From the NCBI GenBank assembly GCA_022792885.1, contig JAAWBX010000026.1:62001-126000 (forward strand): a DNA stretch of 64,000 nucleotides, read 5' to 3'. The notes under the pieces are model-generated. The model was given only the letters and a program-made list of their open reading frames with translations, searched no databases and was not told where the DNA came from. The translations under genes were made by a program, and so were the position numbers. This DNA is from Lachnospiraceae bacterium (GTDB lineage Bacteria; Bacillota; Clostridia; Lachnospirales; Lachnospiraceae). Shown piece after piece: positions 35,174 through 45,668 of the stretch; the first letter of the stretch is position 1; each line of letters begins with the position of its first letter.

Positions 35174-35812
35174 CTACATCCCCGCCACATAATTGTATTT
35201 CTTCTCCCGGCCGATATCCGTAGGCTCTCCATGGCCCGGGTAGACCTGCACATCCTCCGGCAGAACAAACAATTTTTCCTGAATCGAACGCACCAGCGTC
35301 GACATCGAGCCTCCGGGAAAATCCGTACGCCCGCAGGAACCCTCAAACAGCGTGTCGCCGCTGATCAGAAGTTTCTCGGACTCTACGTAGTAACAGCACC
35401 CGCCCGCCGTATGCCCCGGCGTATGAATCATCCGGATCAAAAAGCCGGCCAGCGTAAACTCCTCGCCGTCCTTCAGGTAGATATCCGCCTTCGTCTCAAA
35501 AACGCTTCCCCCCAGTCCGGCCGACAGATTCTTACGACAGTCGCCCAAAATCTCCGCCTCCGCCTCGTCCGCATACACCGGTACCCGCCAGGCATCCCTC
35601 AGCTTATCCACTCCAAGAATATGATCAAAATGTCCGTGAGTCAAAAGGATCGCCACCGGGCGATATCCCTGCTTCCTTGCGAAAGCCTCAATCCTCTCCG
35701 GTGAATCCGCCGGATCCACCAGAATCATCTCCTTTGTTTCCTTATTTGATAAAAAATAGCAGTTCGTCCCCACCATTCCCAACACCATCAAGCGAATCTC
35801 ACAATTTCTCAT
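35174..35812 (-). CDS. MBL-fold metallo-hydrolase (glyoxalase II-like)
   Basis: 212 residues with the complete metal-binding set: THGHFDH, HTPGHTAGG, GDTLFEGSCGRTD and YPGHGEPT. Proteins of this type hydrolyse thioesters such as S-lactoylglutathione or bacillithiol analogues; the substrate is not shown here. First gene of the operon with phosphatase, hemZ and thioesterase. Confidence 0.92.
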   Translation of the reverse strand: MRNCEIRLMVLGMVGTNCYFLSNKETKEMILVDPADSPERIEAFARKQGYRPVAILLTHGHFDHILGVDKLRDAWRVPVYADEAEAEILGDCRKNLSAGLGGSVFETKADIYLKDGEEFTLAGFLIRMIHTPGHTAGGCCYYVESEKLLISGDTLFEGSCGRTDFPGGSMSTLVRSIQEKLFVLPEDVQVYPGHGEPTDIGREKKYNYVAGM

Positions 35813-35878
35813 CGTCTCTCCTCCTCACCGGCTCCGGCAATCTCCGTTTCTTATCCTTATCCGGCCGCCTGTTTCCCT

Positions 35879-35907
35879 ATTATAAACGATAGCAGAACAG
35901 ATTTCCA
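35879..35907 (-). promoter_or_regulatory. Promoter of the MBL-phosphatase-hemZ-thioesterase operon, TGGAAA-17-TATAAT
   Basis: Perfect -10 TATAAT (35884-35879) with a moderate -35 TGGAAA (35907-35902), about 65 bases before the start codon. Confidence 0.65.
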
Positions 35908-35913
35908 CATAAA

Positions 35914-35946
35914 AAACACCGATGCTTCTTTCCCGCACCGGCGTTT
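35914..35946 (-). terminator. Terminator after the MT-A70 fragment
   Basis: Minus strand AAACGCCGGTGC pairs with GCATCGGTGTTT over 12 bp including three G-U pairs, followed by TTTATG, directly after the stop at 35952. Confidence 0.8.
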
Positions 35947-35951
35947 CCGCG

Positions 35952-36497
35952 TCATTTTATACGCGCCACTGTATGATTCGCATAAGTATCCCAGGTCGGT
36001 TCATAATCGACCGTCGCCTGATTGCCCCACATATCCCAGCCTTCCCGTATGCCTCGCGCAAAAAGTTCGATCCGCGGACCCTGGCTGCATGCTTCTATAA
36101 TCGGTATGATCTCATCCGGCTTACGACTATGCTCCCGTTTCATTGTCCGAATCAGATTGACCTGCGATCTTGCGGGCGGTAACGTTCGGTTGGGCGCACT
36201 CTTCTTCTTAATTCCGAACAAAAGCAATTCCGTAACGTTCCTGAAATAAAAACCGACACCCCGGCCGTCCGGCCATCCGCCCTTTCGCACCTTTTCCCAG
36301 ACAATATTTCCCTTGTACTCAAATCCCCAGGCATCCATTACCGTAAGCCCGTCAGGGAGCAGCGCATTCGGAACCCATAAATAGATATGGGCTTTATCTC
36401 CGATAATATCCGATACAGGCAGCGCTTCAATCTCCTTTACCGTCATAGTCTCATACCTGGTAAGCCTCTTGTGTTCCGGAGCGACTTTACCCGTCGC
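35952..36497 (-). pseudogene. MT-A70 family adenine methyltransferase, 5'-truncated
   Basis: The open frame gives 181 residues, or 164 from ATG 36446. It matches the C-terminal part of phage/plasmid-type MT-A70 N6-adenine methyltransferases: GKVAPEHKRLTRYETMTVKE, AHIYLWVPNALLPDG, WEKVRKGG, GVGFYFRNVTELLLFG, RSQVNLIRTMKREHSRKPDE, PRIELFARG and WGNQA. The SAM/catalytic DPPW motif, normally just before the first segment, is missing; an in-frame TAA at 36498-36500 cuts the frame there and I find no DPPW in the adjacent bases. It stands alone between operons, with its terminator kept. Likely a relic of a mobile element. Confidence 0.85.
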
Positions 36498-36643
36498 TTA
36501 ACATGCCTCCTCACTCAGCACCGGTTTTTTCAGTATATCACACTTCCCGATGCACTTCAAGGACGTCCCGAAAATAAATAGTAAAATAATTTTAAAAATC
36601 CATCCCGCCCTCATATCTCCCCCGAATCTCCCCAAATAAATCA

Positions 36644-36664
36644 GGGCTGCCCGACAGGCAGCCC
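36644..36664. terminator. Hairpin between the KdgK-like gene and the MT-A70 fragment
   Basis: GGGCTGCC pairs with GGCAGCCC around five bases. The plus-strand side has a T-run (TTCTTTTTT); the minus side has TGATTTATTT, so it ends the kinase transcript less perfectly. The 210 bases from 36498 to 36707 hold nothing else I can name. Confidence 0.7.
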
Positions 36665-36707
36665 GTTCTTTTTTGTTCCGTCTTCACTTATTCGGCAAAA
36701 GGCGCTC

Positions 36708-37805
<1,098 letters not shown>

Positions 37806-37888
37806 ACTTGTCCTCCTTATTGTGCAGAAATACTGCCGGTCCCCGGCATAAGCCGCCACCAGGCAACACCCTGTCCTCTATACTATTC

Positions 37889-37916
37889 ATTATACTATTT
37901 CTCGTGATTCCCGCAA
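37889..37916 (-). promoter_or_regulatory. Promoter of the KdgK-like gene, TTGCGG-16-TATAAT
   Basis: -35 TTGCGG (37916-37911), 16-base spacer and -10 TATAAT (37894-37889). Confidence 0.65.
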
Positions 37917-37963
37917 TCCTTTTTTTACCTGTTCCAGAAAATTTTTCGCGGCAAAATCTTCTG

Positions 37964-40300
37964 TCAGCCCCCGGTCGCCCGCACAATATCCAGGACGCTT
38001 TCCACCTGGCGCAATTTCTCCACCAAGCTCTTCAATTCTTCTTTCCCCCCGACCTCAAACATCAGGGAAAACGTCGCTCTCCCCTGCTTGTTCGTCCGGG
38101 CCGTCATGGTCTGGATATCTATCCCGCGCTCCGTAAAAATCCTCGTGATATCCACCATAATACCGGTACGGTTGCTGGCAAAAATCTTGATCTCGGCCAT
38201 ATATTTCTGGCTTCCGGTCTCACCTTCCGGCGTCTGCCATTCGGCGTCGATCAGACGCGCCCGCTCCAGTTCCGGCAAATTCATCATGTTGATACAATCC
38301 GTCCGGTGAATCGAAATGCCGCGGCCTCTGGTCACAAAGCCCACGATCTCATCCCCCGGCACCGGATTGCAGCATTTGGAAAAATGCACTGCCAGATCAT
38401 GCACGCCTTTCACCAGGATACCGCCCTTATTCCTGTGAACCAGAGCCCTGCCGGTCTTCTCGGCCAGCTCGTTCAGCACATCGGTATCCGTCGTCTCGGC
38501 CCTCTTCCTTCTCTCATGCTCCTCCAGAAGGCGGTTTACCACCTGACCCTCTTTCAGACCGCCGTGACCGATCGCGGCCAGAACCGATTCCCAGTCCTTA
38601 AAACCGTATTTGCGCAGGATCACCTCCATGTATTCCGGCTTGTTAATCTCCGAAAACGCCACGTTCTTCGTCTTGCAGCAGCGGTCCACCAGCTCCTTGC
38701 CTTTTAAGATATTCTCTTCCTTAAATTCCGTCTTAAACCACTGGTTGATCTTATTCCGGGCCTGAGAGCTGCGCACGCATTTCAGCCAGTCTCTGCTGGG
38801 TCCCCGGGAATTTTGAGAAGTGATGATCTCGATCCGGTCACCGTTTTGTATCACATAATCGATCGGCACCAGCTTGTTGTTCACCCTGGCCCCCACCATC
38901 TTATTGCCGACCGCACTGTGAATGCTGTAGGCGAAATCCACCGGCGTGGAGCCGTTGGGAAGCGTCTTCACGTCGCCGCTGGGCGTAAAACAGTACACAT
39001 TCTCCGAAAACATATCGAAATCATTCTTCACCGAGCTTAAAAACTCCCGGTTGTCCGACATGTCTTTCTGCCACTCCAGCACTTCCTTCAGCCACTTCAT
39101 CTTGTTGGCTTCGCTCTCTTCCAGCTTCTGGCCGCTCCCGCTCTCCTTGTACTTCCAGTGGGCCGCGATCCCGTATTCGGCGGTCCGGTGCATCTCGTAA
39201 GTCCGAATCTGAATCTCAAAAGGAATACCGAGGTTACTGATCAGCGTCGTGTGCAGAGACTGATACATATTCGGCTTCGGCATGGCGATATAATCCTTAA
39301 AACGGCCGGGAACCGGTTTATACATCTCGTGCATCACGCCCAGCGCCGCGTAACAGTCCTTCACGCTCCCCACCAGAATCCGAATGGCAAACACATCATA
39401 AATCTGATCCAGCGTCTTATCCTGCGTCTTCATTTTCTTATAAATGCTGAAAATATGCTTGACCCGGCCGTTGATCTGCCCTTCGATCCCCGCGCTCGTA
39501 AGGCCCTTTTGCACTTCGCCGATCACGTTGCTGATAAAACGCTCCCGCTCCTCTTCCGTGGAAGTCAGGCGATTAAACAAATCATAATAAACGTCCGATT
39601 CCAGATATTTTAAGGAAAGGTCGTCCAATTCGGTCTTGATTCGGGAAATACCGAGCCGGTCCGCGATGGGCGCATAGATCTCCAGCGTCTCCCTGGCCTT
39701 CTCGGTCTGCTTCGCCGTCGTCATATATTCCAGCGTCCGCATATTGTGAAGCCGGTCGGCCAGCTTGATCAAAATGACGCGGATATCCTTCGCCATAGCC
39801 AGAAACATATGGCGCAGATTCTCCGCCTGGATCTCCACTTTATCCGCCTGCCAGGAAATCTGGGTCAATTTGGTAACGCCGTCCACCAAAAGCGCCACCT
39901 CCGCCCCGAATTTTTTCTCAATCTCCTCCAGGGTCATAACCGTATCCTCCACCACATCGTGAAGGATCGCGGCGACAATGGACTCCTTATCCAGCTCCAG
40001 TTCCGCCAAAACGATCGCCACGCAGAGCGGATGGATGATATAAGGCTCGCCGGAACGCCGTTTCTGATCTTTATGAGCCTCCCTGGCGATCTCGTAAGCC
40101 TGCAAAATCGCCCGCAGATTGTCGGAAGGATGATAACGGCGAATACTCGCCACCAGATTCCGGAACAGTTCTTCCGGTTCGCCGGACGTGATCGGTTCCG
40201 TAGACATACAGGCCGGCTTCTCCGGTTCCGCCGGCAGCTTCATCGGTTCCCGCACTCCTTTTAATTCTCTGTTTTCATCCGCTTTTTTCTCTGTCGTCAT
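37964..40300 (-). CDS. relA: Bifunctional (p)ppGpp synthetase/hydrolase Rel
   Basis: 778 residues. Domains in order: HD hydrolase (HDVVEDT intact, about residue 115), synthetase (GRFKDYIAMPKPNMYQSLHT, about 330), TGS (CFTPSGDVKTLPNGSTPVDF, about 430), helical and zinc-finger region (FSKCCNPVPGDEI), and C-terminal ACT (about 690-770). Both activities should be intact. The first 45 residues are a charged, poorly conserved lead. GGGAGTG precedes ATG 40300. Two strong tandem promoters drive it. Confidence 0.97.
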   Translation of the reverse strand: MTTEKKADENRELKGVREPMKLPAEPEKPACMSTEPITSGEPEELFRNLVASIRRYHPSDNLRAILQAYEIAREAHKDQKRRSGEPYIIHPLCVAIVLAELELDKESIVAAILHDVVEDTVMTLEEIEKKFGAEVALLVDGVTKLTQISWQADKVEIQAENLRHMFLAMAKDIRVILIKLADRLHNMRTLEYMTTAKQTEKARETLEIYAPIADRLGISRIKTELDDLSLKYLESDVYYDLFNRLTSTEEERERFISNVIGEVQKGLTSAGIEGQINGRVKHIFSIYKKMKTQDKTLDQIYDVFAIRILVGSVKDCYAALGVMHEMYKPVPGRFKDYIAMPKPNMYQSLHTTLISNLGIPFEIQIRTYEMHRTAEYGIAAHWKYKESGSGQKLEESEANKMKWLKEVLEWQKDMSDNREFLSSVKNDFDMFSENVYCFTPSGDVKTLPNGSTPVDFAYSIHSAVGNKMVGARVNNKLVPIDYVIQNGDRIEIITSQNSRGPSRDWLKCVRSSQARNKINQWFKTEFKEENILKGKELVDRCCKTKNVAFSEINKPEYMEVILRKYGFKDWESVLAAIGHGGLKEGQVVNRLLEEHERRKRAETTDTDVLNELAEKTGRALVHRNKGGILVKGVHDLAVHFSKCCNPVPGDEIVGFVTRGRGISIHRTDCINMMNLPELERARLIDAEWQTPEGETGSQKYMAEIKIFASNRTGIMVDITRIFTERGIDIQTMTARTNKQGRATFSLMFEVGGKEELKSLVEKLRQVESVLDIVRATGG

Positions 40301-40346
40301 CCGGCTCACTCCCTGCTGTTTCTCATTATAATAATAGTAATGTCTA

Positions 40347-40375
40347 ATTATAGCCTCTCCGCCCCAAAATTGCAA
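40347..40375 (-). promoter_or_regulatory. rel promoter 1, TTGCAA-17-TATAAT
   Basis: -35 TTGCAA (40375-40370), 17-base spacer, -10 TATAAT (40352-40347), about 40 bases before the start codon. Confidence 0.75.
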
Positions 40376-40405
40376 GCCCTGTATCCCCGTATAATTATTC
40401 CTATT

Positions 40406-40434
40406 ATCATACCATATCCGGCTTGAAACTTCAA
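40406..40434 (-). promoter_or_regulatory. rel promoter 2, TTGAAG-17-TATGAT
   Basis: -35 TTGAAG (40434-40429), 17-base spacer, -10 TATGAT (40411-40406), 59 bp upstream of promoter 1. Confidence 0.65.
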
Positions 40435-40536
40435 CGTTTGAAAATCTCCGCTTCGTTTCCGACGACGTTTTTTATCAAAGTACCGTTTCACGCTCCGATG
40501 TTCGGAAAAAAGATTCGAAGACTCAATCTGCCGTTT

Positions 40537-40761
40537 TCATATTCCGCCGACATCGTCCCATCCGGAAACTCTATTGGAAAAAGTCACCTCCCCGTCCTCC
40601 GACAGAACGATTTTTAAATCTCCGTCGCTGTATTCCGTACCGATACCGTCACTCGACAAGAGCACACACGGTCGAATCTCCCGGCCGATTACAAGGCAAA
40701 AGGGAAACAACTTCCTTACGAAGCGCTCCCCTTCTGATCTTCTCTTCTTCTCTGTATCCTT
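40537..40761 (-). other. 74-codon open frame directly following the pfkA stop, no start codon
   Basis: The 461-base gap between rel and pfkA holds the two rel promoters, the pfkA terminator and this frame. It continues in the pfkA reading frame after its TAG and stays open to TGA at 40537. It contains no ATG, and a TTG near codon 18 has only a weak ribosome site. The last part looks protein-like (YSDGDLKIVLSEDGEVTFSN). It may be a decayed gene or chance; I do not recognise it. Confidence 0.25.
40697..40733 (-). terminator. Probable pfkA terminator
   Basis: Minus strand AAGGG...CCCTT with an inner CTTC/GAAG stem, followed by TTG; about 30 bases after the pfkA stop. The stem is interrupted, so strength is uncertain. 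Confidence 0.55.
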
Positions 40762-41739
40762 CTACTTCGCCAGCACCTGGCTGATCTGATATTCGTTCTT
40801 CGGAAGCTTCTTCGTCATGGCAAGCCCCTCTTCCATATCAATATCCGTAAACTCGCCGTGCTGATGGCACACCAGACGGTTATATTTCCCCTCCGCCAGC
40901 AATTCTACGGCCTTCGCTCCCATAATCGAAGCGTAGACACGATCTTTACAGGTCGGCTTGCCTCCCCGCTGCATATAGCCCAAAATCGACGCCCGCGTCT
41001 CGATCCCGGTAGCCGCCTCGATCCGCCGAGCCATGCTGGTCGAATGGCCGATACCTTCCGCGTTGATAATGATATGATGCCGCTTCCCCCGCTTGCGGTC
41101 TTCCACGATCTGATTGACAATGGCCTGTTCGTCATTGTCATACGTTTCCGGTATCAAAATATTCTCGGCCCCGTTGGCAATGCCGCACCACAGGGCAATA
41201 TAACCCGCGTGACGCCCCATAACCTCGATCACGCTGCAGCGCTCATGGGAAGTCGACGTGTCTCGGATCTTATCGATCGCTTCCATAGCCGTATTCACGG
41301 CCGTATCAAAACCGATGGTGTAATCGGTGCAGTTAATATCCAGATCAATGGTGCCGGGCACGCCGACCACTTTGATCCCGTGGCGCGCCAACGCCAGGGC
41401 TCCCCGGTAAGAGCCGTCGCCGCCGATCACCACCAGACCGTCGATCCCATGCTTCTTGCAGATATCCGCCGCCCTCTCCTGAACGTCCGGCTCCACAAAT
41501 TCCAGGCACCGGGCCGTATAAAGAATCGTACCGCCTTTTTGAATGACATCCGCCACGCTCCGGCTGTTCATATCCAGGATCTCCTCATTCAAAAGGCCCG
41601 AATATCCGCGCTGGATGCCCTTTACCCGAAAACCCGCTCCGATCCCCGCGCGCACAACGGCCCGGATCGCCGCGTTCATGCCCGGCGCGTCCCCGCCGCT
41701 GGTTAAAACTCCGATTGTCTTAATCGCCTGATTCGCCAT
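40762..41739 (-). CDS. pfkA: ATP-dependent 6-phosphofructokinase
   Basis: 325 residues, the usual bacterial size. ATP site GVLTSGGDAPGMNAAIRAVV and GGDGSYRGA; the fructose-6-phosphate site lies around GTIDLDINCTDYTIGFDTA and MGRHAGYIALWCG. It commits sugar to glycolysis. GGAGGGA precedes ATG 41739. It follows dnaE by 49 bases on the same strand, an arrangement common in Clostridia, and is probably co-transcribed with it. Confidence 0.98.
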   Translation of the reverse strand: MANQAIKTIGVLTSGGDAPGMNAAIRAVVRAGIGAGFRVKGIQRGYSGLLNEEILDMNSRSVADVIQKGGTILYTARCLEFVEPDVQERAADICKKHGIDGLVVIGGDGSYRGALALARHGIKVVGVPGTIDLDINCTDYTIGFDTAVNTAMEAIDKIRDTSTSHERCSVIEVMGRHAGYIALWCGIANGAENILIPETYDNDEQAIVNQIVEDRKRGKRHHIIINAEGIGHSTSMARRIEAATGIETRASILGYMQRGGKPTCKDRVYASIMGAKAVELLAEGKYNRLVCHQHGEFTDIDMEEGLAMTKKLPKNEYQISQVLAK

Positions 41740-41788
41740 GTATGGTCCCTCCGTTCCGGTAAAAACCCGATTTCCTTCTCATTGTACT

Positions 41789-44700
41789 TCATTTCCGCTC
41801 GTTTTTCAACGCTTTTTCCAGCACCCTGACATTCTCCTCGCCAAAAAGATTCCGGACGCGAAGCAGCAGTTCCGAATCTATCCGGACGTTTTTCGAAGGC
41901 GGCAGGATTTTCGTCTTCCTTTCCTTCGCCAGAAAAATCCCCACCGGGCTGTTTCCGTCCGAATCCTGAATCGCCGTCAGAAGTTCCCCCTCTCTTTTTG
42001 CGTAATCCTCCAGATCGGCAAATTGAAACCACAGTTCCTTCTTTATCTCGTCAAAAGGCGTGATGGATTCCAGAATACATTTCGCGTTCTCGTCCACGCC
42101 CAGAGAAACCCGTCCCCGGATATAAGCTTTGCTGTCCTCCACCAAAAGATGCCGGTATTTTTCATAATCCCTGGGAAACACGATAACCTCCACCGTTCCC
42201 ACCAGATCTTCCAGTGTAAAATACGCCATCATCTGATTGTTCTTTGTCGTCTTCAGACTCCGGTTCGTAATGATACCTCCCAGAATCACCCGCCGCCCGT
42301 CTTCCACCAGCGGCATTTCCGTCTCGTCATCCACATAAAAATCCGTTGTCACATTCGTAATCTGACGCCGCCAGCTCGCCTCATATTCCTCCATGGGATG
42401 GCCGCTTAAGTACATGCCGACCACTTCTCTCTCATACGCCAGAAGCTCTTCCTTCGGGTACTCCTCCACCTGCGGAAACACCACGTCATACGCCTCGGCC
42501 TCTCCGCCACCCATCCAGTCAAACAAAGATATCTGGCCCGCCATGCTGTTCTTCTTCTCCGTGTTCTTCCGCTCCAGAAGCTCCGTGCTGACCAGCATTT
42601 TCTGACGGCGGTTTCCGGGCAGACCGTCCAACGCGCCGGATTTGATAAAATTCTCCAGCGTCCGTTTATTCACTTCCTTCGAAGAAAGCCGGTAAATAAA
42701 ATCTTTGAGCCCGGTATACGGCCCGTTCTCTTCCCGCTCCGCGATAATGGCCTCGATCACATTGTGCCCCACGCTCTTGATTGCGGACAGCCCATAGCGG
42801 ATCGCCCCTTTCGAAACCGAGAACGAAGCCTCCCCCTCGTTGATATCCGGAGGCAGAATCACGATCTCCATCTGCTTGCAAGCGTTAAAATACTCACCGA
42901 GTTTGCCCACATAATCCATCACGGAAGTCATCAGCGCCGCCATAAACTCCAACGGATAATGATATTTCAGATAAGCCGTCTGATAGGCCACCACCGCATA
43001 GGCGGCCGCGTGCGATTTATTGAACGCATAGTTGGCAAAATCCATCATGGAATCGTAAATCCGGTTGGCCGTCGCCTCGTCGATCCCGTTGCGGATGCAG
43101 CCGCAGATTCCTTCGGCTTCATTCCCATAAACAAAATTCTTCCGTTCCTGTTCCATGACGGCCAGCTTTTTTTTACTCATGGCCCGACGCACCAGATCGC
43201 TCCGCCCCAGCGTATATCCGCCCAGATCCCGCACGATCTGCATCACCTGCTCCTGGTATACGATGCAGCCGTACGTCGTTTTTAATATCGGCTCCAGTTG
43301 AGGGCAGAGATACTGCACATTGCCCGCGTTCCTCTTACCGCGGATATACTGAGGAATAAAATCCATAGGACCGGGGCGGTACAGCGCGACCCCGGCAATA
43401 ATATCCTCGATACTCTCCGGGTGCAGTTCCTTCATGAAACTCTTCATCCCGCCGCTTTCCAACTGGAACACCCCTTCCGTCCTCCCGGTACTTAAGGAGT
43501 CTAAAACGGCCTTATCGTTTTGATCGATCCGGTTAATATCCAGGACTTCTTCCCCGCTCCGGTTTCGATTCACCATCTTCACGGTATCCTGAATCACCGT
43601 CAAAGTCCGAAGCCCGAGAAAGTCCATCTTCAAAAGCCCAAGCTCCTCGATCGTTGCCGTGGTAAACTGGGTCGTGATCGAACCGTCGGCCCCCCGGGAG
43701 AGCGGTACGAACTCGTCCAGAGGCTTCTGGCCGATCACGACGCCGGCCGCATGCATGGAAGTGTGCCTTGGCAGCCCCTCCAGCCGAAGCGACAGATCAA
43801 TCAGATTTTTCACCTGCTCGTCCGTTCCGTAAAGCTTCTTTAACTCCGGATTGATCTCCATAGCCCTCGTGATCGTAATATTCGAACTCGGATCGATCGG
43901 ATCTTTCGGCGGCACCATCTTGGCGATCTGGTCGCAAAAAGCGTAAGGGAGATCCAGCACCCGGCCCACATCCCGGATCACGCCCTTCGCCGCCAGCGTA
44001 CCGAACGTGATGATCTGGACCACCCGGTCTTTCCCGTACTTGCGAACCACATAATCGATCACTTCCTGACGCCTCTCGTAACAGAAATCCACATCAATAT
44101 CCGGCATGGAAACCCGCTCCGGATTCAAAAAACGCTCAAAAAGCAGATGATATTTTACGGGATCGATATCCGTGATTCCCAGCGAATAAGACACCAGGCT
44201 GCCGGCCGCCGATCCTCTGCCAGGCCCCACGGCGATCCCGTTTTGCCGGGCATAATTGATAAAATCCCACACGATCAGGAAATAATCCACAAATCCCATC
44301 TCCCGAATCGTGTGCATTTCATAATCCAGACGCTTCGCCAGCGTTCCGTCATCCTCCGGATAGCGCCTCGAAAGCCCCTCTTTGCACAGTTCGTTCAGAT
44401 AATCCCAGGAAGTTTTCCCCTCCGGCACGTCAAATTTCGGCAGTTTCATCACCCCAAATTCGATCTCCACCTGGCAACGGTCCGCAATCTTCTGTGTATT
44501 CTCTACCGCCGAAAGCGCGTAAGGAAAAAGCTCACGCATCTCCTCCTCGGATTTGCAGTAATACTGGCCGCCTTCATAGCGCAGACGGTTCTCGTCGCTG
44601 ACTTTCTTCCCGGTCTGAATGCACAGCAAAATATCGTGGGGCACGGCGTCCTCCGCAAAGGTATAATGAATGTCGTTGGTCGCCGCAAGCTCAATCCCCA

Positions 44701-45289
44701 GTTCTTCGCTCATGCGGAGCAAAGCCGTATTCACGGTCTGCTGCTCCGGGATCCCGTGATCCTGCAATTCCAGAAAGAAATTCCCCTTCCCGAAAATCCC
44801 CTCGTAACGCAGGGCCGCCTTCACCGCCTCATCGTACATGCCCCGTTGAATGCAGCGGGGAACCTCGCCGGCCAGACACGCGCTCAGTGCGATAATGCCC
44901 TCGTGATACTGCTCCAGCACCTCGTAATCCACCCGCGGACGATAATAAAAACCTTCCACAAAACCTTTGGAAACAATCTTTACCAGATTCGCGTAACCCT
45001 GATTATTCTCCGCCAGAAGCACCAGATGATAATACCGGTCATCGGAAACGGTCGTTTCCTTGTCAAAACGGGAACTGAGAGATACATAAACCTCACAGCC
45101 GATGATCGGTTTGATCCCTGCCTCCTTCGCCGCCCGGTAAAAATCAATCGCGCCGTACATGACGCCATGATCGGTGATCGCCAGACTGTTCATACCCAGC
45201 TCCTTTACCCGGGCCGTAAGTTCTTTCATTTTACAGGACCCGTCCAACAGGCTGTATTCCGTGTGTACATGGAGATGCGTAAACGCCAT
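41789..45289 (-). CDS. dnaE: DNA polymerase III subunit alpha (DnaE)
   Basis: 1166 residues. The N-terminal PHP domain (MAFTHLHVHTEYSLLDGSCK) is followed by the polymerase core with GPGRGSAAGSLVSYSLGITD and the metal-binding PDIDVDFCYERR. Then come a tandem helix-hairpin-helix region and a C-terminal OB fold (about 1000-1090). In Bacillota this polymerase works beside PolC, which is not in the window. The start MAFTH at 45289 has GGAGGAAG upstream and matches the family; an upstream frame extension is ignored. pfkA follows. Confidence 0.97.
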   Translation of the reverse strand: MAFTHLHVHTEYSLLDGSCKMKELTARVKELGMNSLAITDHGVMYGAIDFYRAAKEAGIKPIIGCEVYVSLSSRFDKETTVSDDRYYHLVLLAENNQGYANLVKIVSKGFVEGFYYRPRVDYEVLEQYHEGIIALSACLAGEVPRCIQRGMYDEAVKAALRYEGIFGKGNFFLELQDHGIPEQQTVNTALLRMSEELGIELAATNDIHYTFAEDAVPHDILLCIQTGKKVSDENRLRYEGGQYYCKSEEEMRELFPYALSAVENTQKIADRCQVEIEFGVMKLPKFDVPEGKTSWDYLNELCKEGLSRRYPEDDGTLAKRLDYEMHTIREMGFVDYFLIVWDFINYARQNGIAVGPGRGSAAGSLVSYSLGITDIDPVKYHLLFERFLNPERVSMPDIDVDFCYERRQEVIDYVVRKYGKDRVVQIITFGTLAAKGVIRDVGRVLDLPYAFCDQIAKMVPPKDPIDPSSNITITRAMEINPELKKLYGTDEQVKNLIDLSLRLEGLPRHTSMHAAGVVIGQKPLDEFVPLSRGADGSITTQFTTATIEELGLLKMDFLGLRTLTVIQDTVKMVNRNRSGEEVLDINRIDQNDKAVLDSLSTGRTEGVFQLESGGMKSFMKELHPESIEDIIAGVALYRPGPMDFIPQYIRGKRNAGNVQYLCPQLEPILKTTYGCIVYQEQVMQIVRDLGGYTLGRSDLVRRAMSKKKLAVMEQERKNFVYGNEAEGICGCIRNGIDEATANRIYDSMMDFANYAFNKSHAAAYAVVAYQTAYLKYHYPLEFMAALMTSVMDYVGKLGEYFNACKQMEIVILPPDINEGEASFSVSKGAIRYGLSAIKSVGHNVIEAIIAEREENGPYTGLKDFIYRLSSKEVNKRTLENFIKSGALDGLPGNRRQKMLVSTELLERKNTEKKNSMAGQISLFDWMGGGEAEAYDVVFPQVEEYPKEELLAYEREVVGMYLSGHPMEEYEASWRRQITNVTTDFYVDDETEMPLVEDGRRVILGGIITNRSLKTTKNNQMMAYFTLEDLVGTVEVIVFPRDYEKYRHLLVEDSKAYIRGRVSLGVDENAKCILESITPFDEIKKELWFQFADLEDYAKREGELLTAIQDSDGNSPVGIFLAKERKTKILPPSKNVRIDSELLLRVRNLFGEENVRVLEKALKNERK

Positions 45290-45340
45290 ATCTCTTCCTC
45301 CCTCCTCCTCCGCAAGCAAAACCCGCGATTGCCTTTTCGG

Positions 45341-45389
45341 AAAAAGACAGGGCACGCAAAGGAATTTCCGCCACGTGCCCTGTCTTTTT
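45341..45389. terminator. Strong bidirectional terminator after crh
   Basis: A 16-bp stem, AAAAAGACAGGGCACG with CGTGCCCTGTCTTTTT, around a 17-base loop. It separates the hprK-murB-whiA-crh region from dnaE. Confidence 0.93.
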
Positions 45390-45413
45390 CATTTATAAAA
45401 TTTTAATACAGGA

Positions 45414-45668
45414 CTAGCGCCCTAAAATATACTTCTCAAGTGCGCTTACAGCCTGTTCCTCGTCGGATCCGTCGGCTGTGATCACCAACATGCTTCCCGG
45501 ATTCATCGTCATCGTCATCATCCCCATAATGCTTTTTGCGTTCGCCTGCATTTCCCCGTTGTTAATATGAATCACGCTGTCAAACTTGCTTGCGACCTGA
45601 ACGATCATGGCCAACGGACGATCCTTCATGCTCATTGCAATCTTGCCTTCTACTTTTTTTGTGATCAT
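45414..45668 (-). CDS. crh: HPr-like protein lacking the phosphocarrier histidine (Crh-like)
   Basis: 84 residues of the HPr fold. Where HPr has the LHARPA active-site histidine, this protein reads MKDRPLAM, so Lys replaces His15 and PEP-dependent sugar phosphotransfer should be impossible. The regulatory serine is kept in AKSIMGMMTM (Ser46 position). This matches Bacillus Crh, which has Gln at position 15 and acts only after HprK phosphorylates Ser46. The place right after whiA is also the crh place in Bacillus. ATG overlaps the whiA stop by four bases. HprK is encoded 2 kb upstream. Confidence 0.85.
   Translation of the reverse strand: MITKKVEGKIAMSMKDRPLAMIVQVASKFDSVIHINNGEMQANAKSIMGMMTMTMNPGSMLVITADGSDEEQAVSALEKYILGR

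Noticed and set aside
44147-45406. Plus-strand open frame of 419 codons
   Set aside because: Antisense to the N-terminal half of dnaE and runs across its terminator; no family features.
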